41,094 nt of DNA from a virus, in IMG/VR virus record IMGVR_UViG_3300020417_000006, positions 1-41,094 of that record; one strand, 5' to 3'. Position 1 is the stretch's first letter. Each line of letters starts with the position of its first letter. Shown piece after piece: positions 24,970 to 36,900 of the stretch. A model generated the notes under the pieces. It saw only the letters and a program-made list of their open reading frames with translations. It searched no databases and had not been told where the DNA came from. A program made the translations under genes and the position numbers.

Positions 24970-27900
24970 AAGTGTAATTGTTATATTTTAGGGAAGCAGT
25001 TCTGGTCACCAAAGCACTTGTTGATAAACCTGTTACACCTTGTAAATTATATGAATTGAAGGAATTAGCACCAGTTCTATTGGAAACATTGATTTTACCC
25101 CAACTGAATTCAGCAAAAGTAAAGTTAGAACTAATTCCACCCTGATAAACAGTGAAAGTTTGACTATCAAATGTGAATTGACTAGAGTCAAATGTTAGGT
25201 TGTCCATTCCAAAACTAATTGTGCTAATCCCACCCACATTGGTTATGACTCTTCTGACAGTGGTCATTCCTATTCCAAGGACATCAACTTGTAATGTTTG
25301 TACTGCTCCAACTTGATATGTGTTATCAATAAAATGTGTTGAGATTCCAAGATTAGATCCATCATTATATCCACTAAAGAATGGATCTCCTGGATTATTG
25401 GTAATAGTGATATTAGAATTGAAGATAGTAAAGAAGTCACCAGTACTAATTCCACTAACTGTTATACCAGATCCAACATAAACAGGATCTCTCATAAATG
25501 AATCTTTATCAATAAAGAAGTCAAAAATAATCTGTTGATTGGCAGTTAATAAACCTGTTGTTAGACCAAAACCAACCACTGAACCATAATCACCAGAATA
25601 AGAAGATACAGACATTTCTTCCTTAGACAATGTAGGTGGTTCTATGAGAACAGATGGTGGATTGGTTGATGTATAACCAGAACCAGGATTTGTAATATTC
25701 AGTGCAGTGATTGTACCACCAACAGACACTGTAGCAGTTGCAATTGCAGTGGTAGTTCCAGTCCCAATGGTGACGTTAGCACTGGATGAAGTATAACCAG
25801 CACCTGCATTTGTAATATTCAATGCAGTGATTGTACCACCAGCAGACACTGTGGCAGTTGCAATTGCTCCAACTTTAGGATCTTGAGAAACAACTGTAAT
25901 ACTATTCTGGAAATTTCTAATGGGAGCTTCATTAGAAGAATCAAACAGTGGTCTTACAGTATCAACATATGCGATGGTTGTATTAAATCCAAGTGGTTGA
26001 ATGAGATAAGATGCAGGATAAATTTGTGGTTCATATTCAATCCTATCCTTGCCAACAAATTTTCCATTGATAAACTTATCAGTAATTTGCTTACACCATG
26101 TTACTGGTCTGAGAGTGGTTTGAATACTTGTAATACCAGGACCTGGATAATTATTTGTTTCAACAGAATCAAGGGTATTGATCCCTGTAACAGTTCTCTT
26201 GTTTTGATTCAAAGTGATTGGTTGTCCAAGTTCAGGATTATTACTAATCTTGAGAGTATCACCAACCTTGACTGTTTCTAAGATATCTGTGAATACAACA
26301 TCAACATCTCCAGCACCCTTATAGAAGATAACTTTGGATGTATCACCACTATTCTCAACACCATCAAGACCAGGTTTTGGTGCCTCAGTGAATGTGATTA
26401 CGCTACCACCTCCAAATTGATATGCAACACCAGGTTCTTGTAAAATATCATTGATGAATACAAGCAACGTTTTGTCAACTTCAATATTAGAACCAGGTTG
26501 AGATCTGATAGAAATTGGACTGTTATTAATAGTCAACTTAAATGATTTTTGTGTTCCATCAAACTGACTATCCAGACTATCAAATACTTCAAATTCTCCA
26601 ACACTAAATCCATTGAACTGATCACTATAAGTGGATTCAATTGTTATCTGGAACTCTTTGAATGAAGATGATGTATCAAGAGGTATACCAGTTAAACCAC
26701 CAGTGGGAACAGTTAGTATTTGTCCAGGATTATATGAATAACCAAAATCTCTAAGTTCAAAATTAATGACACTGGAACCTGCTCCAACGACAATATCAAC
26801 AGTTGCACTTTGACCAATACCAGTGCTAGATGAAGTATATGTGAGTGGAATATCTGAATAACTCAAGGGTGAGTCAATCACAACCACTGGAGTGTTGGTT
26901 GAAGTGTAACCAGAACCAGGATTGGTGATATTGATACTTACAATATGACCACCACTAATAGTTGCTGTTCCAATATTTTCAATAGATGGAACTACACCAT
27001 TGAATGTTTGAACTCCTACATTAACAACTTGTGAACCTGCCCTGTATCCAGAACCACTATTGCCAATACTGATAGCAGAGATTGTTCCAGCAGAAGATAC
27101 AGTTGCTGTTCCAGCAGCAGATACCAGATTCTGGTAACCATGACCCTCAGTTGAACCAACAGAAACAATTAATCCACCAATGGGGAATCGTGTCTTATTT
27201 GGATCATAACCCTCTGGTTGATTAGAACCATTATATCTGATGGATGAAATACCATTATCTTCAATAACCTGATAATCACCTTGAACTGCTTGAATTCCCT
27301 GTGGTGCTTGATAGATGTTATTGGTCAAGATTACTGTGTCTGAAGTAATTCCAATTACATTAGAACCACCCTCTTGGAGTGTAAAGATACTAGTAACTCC
27401 AGTGAATCCTCCAGAAAAATCATCAAATACATGATTTTCATTATAAGTTTCAAGAGTCGTACCAGAACCAGCACGCTTCATAAATGTTCTACCTTGGAAT
27501 GTTGAACTAGAAGTAATTCCAGTCCAATCTCTCTCATTAGGATCTGCATTTGTTGAAGTCCCAATAGGAATATTGCCATAGGGAGCAGATGCAAAGTTAA
27601 GTCTATTGCCAGTAATATTATAGTTACCAGAGAACTTAGTGATTGTTGCACCAGAAAGGTGTTCAGCAAGTGTTGTCCCAAGTCTAGGTCTTTGAACAGT
27701 AATGTTTGTTGGAATACCAAATGATCCAACAGATTCAATAGTCATAAGTTCATCATCAATCTTGATAATATCACCAGATGAGAAAGAAGTAACTCCTGTG
27801 GTATTAAAGGTCAAATCAAACACAATGTTTTGTGCAAGTTCTGATGTGACAGTTGTTGGTGAAATGGGTGCTTGAATCATATTGTCAATAGCAACCAATG

Positions 27901-30900
27901 CTTTTGCATTTTGCTTCTTGGCAGTAATTGTATGAGAGTTGCCAATACCAACTGAGTTTATGGTTAGGGTGACTGGTGGAGCTGCAAGAGCATCCTCTGC
28001 AGTAGCAGCAAACTTCATCCTGCCCTCATCAACTTTAACAACAAAGAGATCTTCAGGAAGAAGAGTGGTTGCTCCAATTCCAGGTATAGTAGCAGTAACA
28101 ATACCAATGGCAGAAGTTTGACCAACTCCTGGCGAACTATATGATACGTTCTCACCAGTTACATAGAAATGATTAGGGATGATTATTTGATCATTAGCAA
28201 GATCAACAATACTTGCACTCGAACCATCAAAGATTCTTCTAAAAATGTCATTTCCTTTATGTCTAAGTTCAAAGGAATCAATAACACTCAGTCTTGTTCC
28301 TGCATACTGCTCAAAGTCAGTATCAATCACTACATTATTTAAATCAATATTGGTTGGATTTGTATTTTCATTATTAATTTGAAGTTGCTGGAAATATGCT
28401 CTCACTTCAACTGCCTTATTGGCAACTGGTGTATAAACAACATCAACTCCATTGGTTATTGTGCTGACCCCAACTGTTCCAATACCTGCTCCTGTTGAAA
28501 TATTTGCATATTCAACAAATGCTTCATTAGAGGAAGAATTGATGCAAGCAAACTCAAACATTTCATATTCATTATCAGTATTGTTCTCTACAACAAGGAC
28601 ACCATACATTGATTCATAAGGTGCTGTATAAGATATGATTGGATTTGCTGTAGGTGAACCAGATGCAGCAATAGATGAATAAGCAGAACCAACTCTTGAA
28701 ACTACAAGATCAGTGGAACCAATAGATGTTCCACCATCAGTAATAGCAACCACAGCAGAATTTGCAGTCAATCCTGATCCAACACTAGAGTGGAATTCAA
28801 CAATGATATTGCCACCAGTGATTCTTGCACCAAATGTGCCAATACCTGACCCATAGTCACCCTCTGCTTCATTCAAACTTCCATATTCAAGAATAGAAAC
28901 ATCTGTTCCATTGGAGAGAATATTGAGTTCAGTTGAATAGAAATCATCAGTTGATACATGTTCAATCAAAGTAAGAACTTTTAGTGCTCTATAAGAAGTC
29001 CCAACAGAAACAATAGTGGTTGATGCGTTAGGAGGGATAGCAGCTTTTTCAGAAATGACAGCAGCAACATCTCCAAAACTTTGGTTTCCTGTTGTTGTCT
29101 TATCATTTAGAATACTGAAACTTACAGTTGAAACATCATACGTGTTAAACTCAAACTTGACTGGGTAGAAAATAAGATCCCATCCATCAGATGTGGTGAG
29201 GTAGTCAAAGTATCCAAGATATGGATAAGTCTCAATACAAGCATATTGGGACATATAAGCAACATTCTCATTCTGAATCAATGAGACAACAGCAAACTGT
29301 CTCTCATCTGTAAAAATTCTATCTCTAGCATGAGTTAGAATTTTATTATATGTGTAATTACCAGGGAATGATGAGATTGGTTCATATGGTTCTGATCTCT
29401 CATTACTGTTAAACTGGGATGAGATATCATCAATACTAAGCACTCTGTTACCAACAGATTGGAAATAATCTGCAAGAATTTTGTTCTCAAATAAAATCTC
29501 ATCTGAGAACTCAAGACCATTTACAGAAAAACTAGTTTCAGTAACATTATCATAATCATAGTAGCAAGAAAGATCTCCTTTACCAATAATATCCACAACT
29601 GTTTCAATATTGGAATCTATTGCTTCAATAGGAACAGATTGTCCACCAACTGGTGCTGCAGCACTTTCAACTTCAAGATCAGCAAACTTCTTGAATCCAG
29701 CAGTGTGATTGAGTGAACCTACTGCATTATTCCAAGTATCAAAATCAACACTCGACTTCAGAGAGTATGAGAAGTTTTGATAATACTCATTATTAGGAAT
29801 TCTCTGGAGATTATCATTCAAGAATCCTGTGTTTCTATCCCAACCACTGATTACTGTTGCACCAGCTCCAGTTTCAATTTCTGCTTTGAAGTCATATTTG
29901 GTCTTAATCACTCCTTGAGTGTTTGAGGTGAGACCTCTTACTGTATCATTAAGTTTAAATTCATAAGAACTAGAAACTTTCAATATTTCTGTATTTTTAT
30001 TCCAACTTTCAACTTTACCTTGATTTCTACCATTTGTTACAATTTCATCTTGGAAATAGTCATTTTTTCTAAGTGAAATATCAAAGATTGGGAAATGGGA
30101 AGTAGGGATAATTCTACCTTTAATTGGTATGGTTGCATTTCCTGGTTCTTCTCCATCAAGAAGAACATCAGACATATCATAATCAATAAATGCACCAGAA
30201 CCACCAAGGTTAGTTTGAACTCCAACTACAGGGAAGTAAGCATAATTGTGTTGTGAGGAGTTGTAACCAGTTCCAGTTGTTCCTAATCCAACATTGATAC
30301 CTTCCACCAATACAGTCTCGCCAATAACAAATGGGAAATCTTCTTCATCACTGAATATTGCATTTAGTTGTGCTCTTACCTTCTTTGTGGAGTTTGTATA
30401 TGTGAGAGATTCTATACCAATTCCATTTGTATTATTAATTGGGACAATTCTGGGTGTGGTTTCATACAACTCAGTTGTATTTTTAATGATTGAAACCTGA
30501 TTATCACCAATGGCATAGGAAAGTTGAACTCCATCCATCAATTTGTTAGTATATCCATCAACAACTACAAGATCAGGAGCAAGAAGATAATTTACTCCAT
30601 TGGATGAAATACCAATTCTTTCAAAAGAATTCAGTGGTTCAATCTCAAGAATTTCAGGCAGATTTGCAATAGATCTCAAAGTTTCATCTGTAGGATAATC
30701 AAATCCAATGTTATTGGATGAATACCTAAAGTTTAAAATCTTACCAATATTCTGACTCTCAGGATAAAGGATAGCATCAGTTCCAAATCCACTTCTTACT
30801 GTATTGATTCCAGGGAGACTTCTATATCCTGTGCCTGCGTTTGTAATCACTACATCAGAAATAGAACCATAAGCAGTTAAAGAACTTGTATCATATGATG

Positions 30901-33900
30901 GTGAAGCATTGGTTGCACCATATGAAACCACTTCTGGGAATGAACCAATATTGAATGTAAATGTAGTTGTTCCAATACCTGTAACTTTTTGTCTTCCATC
31001 AAACTTTGTAGGAACAAGGTTGACTTGATTATTGGAATCTACATTAACATCAATTATCAAATCTCTCTTAATTAAAGGAGAGAATGATGTATTTACAGTG
31101 CTGAATGAATACCAAAGAGCAGAGGGTACTTCATCATTTATAGTGAGAGTCAAACTTCCATCCACACCAACTGTGCCACTCTTTGTTACTTCAAATGTAG
31201 GACTGTCTCCTGTGGTGATGAATAAAGTTCTGAAAGAAGGATCAGAATATAAATTAAGTTCAAATGCTGGATATTGAATACCGTTAGATGCAAATGACAA
31301 TGATGAATCAGAGAGATCAAATTTAAGAATATTATTTCTACTAACATCAACCATAGGATTGATCTTAGACAGGGTTCCAGAAGATGCAGAAGTAATCTGT
31401 ACAAAGTTTGGATTAACAGAATTAATCTCTGCTTTTGTTCTAACAAGTTTTATCTTTGTGGGAGTATAAAGTACAACATAATACATCTCTTCATTTATCA
31501 AACCACTGGATGGTGAAGAAGAGGTGTGAATTACCTTGTCACCTGTCTTGAACTCATTATTACTAAACAGAATGCTATTTTCAGATGTACTTACATCACC
31601 AGACGCAAAGGTCTTAGGATTAAATACCATTCTTCTATTGAAGTCATCATATTTTACAGTGATAACCACTTCATCTTTTGGTTTAAGATTGAAGTTAATG
31701 AAATCATCAACAAACAAACCATGTGTGGATGCAGTAGAAACTGTGACTACATTTTTTTGCAGTTGACCAGTGACTACATTTGTTCTTTTTGTCCTGAGAT
31801 TGTGATATACTCCTGAACCAACATTGGTGAAGTAAAGAAGACCAGCACCAGTATTGACACCAACATATTGACCTGTTATGGTGGAAATACCAACTTTGTT
31901 AGTTGATAGACCAATGAATCTGGAAGAGAGTGGAACAGCAAAGAATGTTCCAAGTCCAGACATAACATCAGTGCTTGCTGCACCAGTCAATCCATTCCAA
32001 ACTTGGATAGAGTCTCCACCATTTGTTGCATACTCAACAACATCATTAATTTCAAGACCATGATTAGGATAGTAGATTGCCTGTGGTGGGATGACAATAG
32101 AAGAGGCACCTGCACCTGGATTAGAGAATGTGACTGCTGTTCCAATGTTTGTTCCTAATACTGTTCCAAGACCCACTGCTTCAGAAGGATTGAAATACAA
32201 TACGTTGTTCAACCTAAGAGTCTGAGTAGTTCTTGCAGCACCAGAATTAATAGTAAGAGCTCTAGGATCTTTGAATATCTTTGTCAGTGCAAGATGTGAA
32301 GTTCCAATAGTTCCTGATTGCTCCCTAAGAACCTGAAGTCTTTGATTTCTTCTATCAAGAGTGAGAACTTTAACCTTCTCTCCACCAACTTCCATGATGT
32401 CATCTGGTCTTATAAAGGGATACTGAATAGCACCACCAATTTCAAGGTAAGTTGTTACACCAGTTACAGATGTATCACCAATACCAGTTAACAAAACAAA
32501 TGAACCAGTGCTGACGCCAATATTATAATTGCCATCCAATCCATCATAGTAATTTGAAAGACCTGAAATGTTAACTAGATCACCATCAGACAGATCATGA
32601 GGAACTGAACTATAACCTACAAATTGTCCTTTTGATGCGTAAGGTATAAATTCAATATCAGATACATGTGTGGATGTCACACTGATATTGTTTACAACCT
32701 TTCCTGATACTCTTTCAACTTTAGCTGCAGCATTCTTTCCATTGGTAAAGGAATTATCAAACAGCAGTTGATCATTAACTCTATAATCTCTACCACCTGT
32801 AAGAATGCCAACTCCTTGAATATTACCAGCAGAAGCTGATGTTACATCAATCTCCTGTTTCTTGTAAGTGTTTGAGTCAAAGATATAATCATATCCACTC
32901 AAAGGTGAGTTCATATGATATGGAGTAGTATTTCTAAACCACTTGTTCTTCTCAATATCATATTCTATATGATTTGAAGACGTGCTAAAGTTAAATGTAT
33001 TTGGTTCTGAATTAAATGAATTGCCAATTACATATGGGAATACTGGTCTTCTATAATTATTGAATGCACCAGAGGTATCTGAAGTTTCTTCAATGGTGGT
33101 GAAGTACGCATATGTGCCCTCTGGATAATCAGGAGTGATGCAGTATCTGCCATTGCTCTCATCTAGATCACCAGTTCCTCTAAATGCAAAATCTTCAACA
33201 AAGAATCCCTGAGCAAACTGTGAGACAGGAGGTCTATTAGTTGTCTGTAAGTTAACCTCATAACCAGAGATCATTCTCTTGATGGGTCCACCTGATGATG
33301 TTGCATAAGCATATGGACCATAAATTGGATGACCATCATACGACCAACCAAGGATTGGTGAGTGTTTTGATGAATCTATTTCTATATTATTTGTTTTATT
33401 GAGATCATTATCTGAATAGATGGTATTACCATTAGCATCTACAGCATAAGTTGTTTCTCTAAGATATCTGGATGGATATAGATGAGAATATTCAAGTGTA
33501 TCTCCATCAATTGAAGTATTGATGATTCCATCATCTGCTCCAATATTAGAAAGATTTCTTGCAAATAGGTTAACTGTCCATTGATTGATGCTAGTATTGA
33601 CAGTTGCATCAACTCCAGCAGGTCTAACCATAATGGTTGTATCACTCCCATAACCTGCACCACCACTGATAACTTTAACTTCAGTGATTGCACCACCACT
33701 CACAATAGGAGTGAGTCTGGCAAATGATCCAATACCAGTTATAACAAGATCAGGGGGAGAATTATATTCACTTCCACCCATATTAATTAAAACTTCAACT
33801 ATTCTGCCATTAGAAATAATAGGAGTTAGTTGAGCATCTTTTCCACTGTTGAAGTTTACGACAGGTTGTCTGGTGAAGTTTAATACTTCAGAAGAACCAT

Positions 33901-36900
33901 ACCCAACACCTTCATTAGTGATATCAATAGAGTCAATAGAACCTCTGAAGATTGGTTGAACCTTACAAGAGAAATCTTGACTAGTTAATGTGTTAACACC
34001 AATAGTTCCTTGAACAGAAACAGTGATTGGTTTGTAATTAAAACTACCATTACCTTCAGATTGAAGATTTGTAACAATATTGTTGTCATAGAAGTATTCA
34101 GATTGGGTTTGACCAGTCCCTACCTCTGAAAGTGAGAATACACTGTCACTAATCTTTACAACATAATACTCTGTTGTTGCGCCAAGACCAGCAACAGGAG
34201 ATGAACCTGCTGTATATTGAACAATCTCTCCTTCATCATAACCATGATCATCAATTGTGATCTCATTTGATGCAGTGTTGACACCAACAATGAGTCTTTC
34301 TTTGTTCTTATAACCTGAACCCTCTTGGTCTACAACAATGTTAGAGACAATCTTTTTCTTTTCATAAGATTTAAACTCTTGTCTACCCACACCATACCCA
34401 GTGAGGTTTACAGTGTTGATTCCTGCTTTAGCATCATTAAAATTATCATGGAGTGTAATTGTCAATGAATCAACTACATTTGCATAATAATCAGCATCTG
34501 TCTTAAGACCTGCAACACCATCAATTCCGTTAGACACATAGACAACTCTCTCATTGTCTCTAAACTTGTGGAATGTGGTAAATCCAATTGTATTGACTGA
34601 GAGTGACAAACCACTCTTAGTGCCAGGACCAGAATTGAACTGGACACTATGGTCAATAGAAGCAAGATTGACCTTTGCTGATGCATTGGTTCCCTGCCCA
34701 CCACTGATAATTACTACAGGTTCATCAACATAATCAAAACCATTATCAATAATTCTGACCTCTTTCAGAGATCCCTCCACAGCAACCACACCAGTAGCAC
34801 CAACACCAGTATTGTCACTAATAGTCATCAGAGGTGGATTGATTACATCATACCCCTGACCTCTATTGTTGACATTCAGACCTTTGATGCCACCATAATA
34901 TACAGTATCAAATGATTTATAGTTTATAAGTTCAACACCATTAATTAAAACACCAGTGTACCCTGGAGATGTTCTATATTCTCCTACCTTTGTAGATGGT
35001 GTTTTAATCTCTCTATAGATTTTTTGTGGTGATAACTCTTTATTGTAAAATCTAAAATAACAGAATTTACTATCAGTTACAGAACCAACAGGAGTAATAT
35101 ACTTGTTATTGTAGATATCTGATGAACTTCTAGCAAGTTTGATTGTGGTGGAACTTACTCTCTTAACATAGTAAACTCCCTCTGAAATATTATCAAAAGA
35201 ATCAACAGTCTCAGTTGTTTGGGTGATACCACTTGATGATGTTGTTGTGGTCTTGATTACTCTAGGTTTATAGTAAACAGGATCACCTGACTGAAAACCA
35301 TGATCAGATGTTGGTGTTACCACCAGATTGTCATTTACTGCTGAACCACTAAATGAAACCTCTCTATCATAAGGATTAGTGGGAATTGAGCTGTAGTTTG
35401 GAATAGAGTTTGACGCTACAAGCAGTTCACCACTAAACTTTTCATAAACATTGAGAACATTGACATTGATGTTATTAAGTTGTGGATATTTTGTAGAAGA
35501 TCCTTTGAGAATTTGATTCTCTAATGTCCAAACTTGAGAAAACTGTGCTGTGGTGATATTACCAGATAAAACTGCTACAATCTTTGTCTTGGAAAGGACA
35601 GACTGAACAGTGAGAGTTCTTGATAAACCGCCACTACTGGTCAGTGACATTTTATAACCTGGTCTCACAAACAGATCATCAAATGTTTCAATATTATAAG
35701 TTTTTTGTGTAGCATCAATTAATTCAAATGATGATACAGTCCACTTTGTTTTAACATTATACAACCAGGGAATTGCCTGTTTTTGTGTGGACTCCAAACC
35801 AATAGACTTAACATTGATTGTGTCATTTTTATTGAAGAAGTATGTTTCTTCATTCAGTTTTAGATTGGTAAGAGTTGAAACTACTTTTACTCTTACTTCA
35901 CCATTTTTTCCAGTTGCATAACTGTAATCATCTAGAGAAATATCTGATGTAGAGTTTATATTAGTTGTGGTTGTAGTAACACCTAAGAACTGAGTGAGTG
36001 TTTTATCTGAATATGAGAGAATATTTTCATCACCATCAACATTAAGAACTGATAGTTTGCCTGATGATGGAAAACTCAATGTGGAATCAACGTCCAATAC
36101 TGTTGATCCAACTGAAACATTATTAACAATCTTGGTTTTTGGATTAGGTTCAAATCTTCCATAGATTGAACCATCTACATCAATATCTCTTTGATAACCA
36201 TAGTCAATGGCAATTTGATAGAAATCGCCATCAGGGTAGTTGATCTTCTCTACATTGGTGATTGTTCCTCTTGCCTTTGTTCTATCTTGATAGAAAGTAA
36301 GGTTCTTGAGATCAAGAGGGTCTCCAACATATTCCTCAACAACATAATCTTGAGTGATTCTGTAATCAGCATCTGATGGTTTGATCAGGAACTTACTGGG
36401 TTTGATGACCTCTACATCTACGCCATACAGTGCTCTGAAAAGAATCTCAAATGATTGATCAGTTCCTTTAGATTTGTAGAAACTATCAGCAGTGAAGATG
36501 AAGTTTCTTTCATCTAGACCACTATAAAGTTTTCTCTGAGAAAAACCAGGAATGACTTGATTTTTAACTCTTTTGAAAAACTCCTGAAGAAATTTAACAT
36601 TCAGGTTGACAATGGTTGCTCCACTTTTGTGGTCTGCAGACTCTGTTTCTTTAAATGTCAGTTGATCAGGGGTATTAGTCCCAATGTAGTCTGTAACCCC
36701 ACTGAAACCCCTTGTACACCCCTCAAAAGTGGTGTCTGTCTTAGTCTCATATAAAATGATTTCATCATCAATTTGAATCAAACCCTTTGATTCAGGAAAT
36801 CCATCAGTGAAATTACTATTAGAAGAAGTTGTAATAGTAGTGTCAAGGAAAGTTATATCACCCTGCAAAATAGTGGATGATTTAAGATTATATAACTCAT

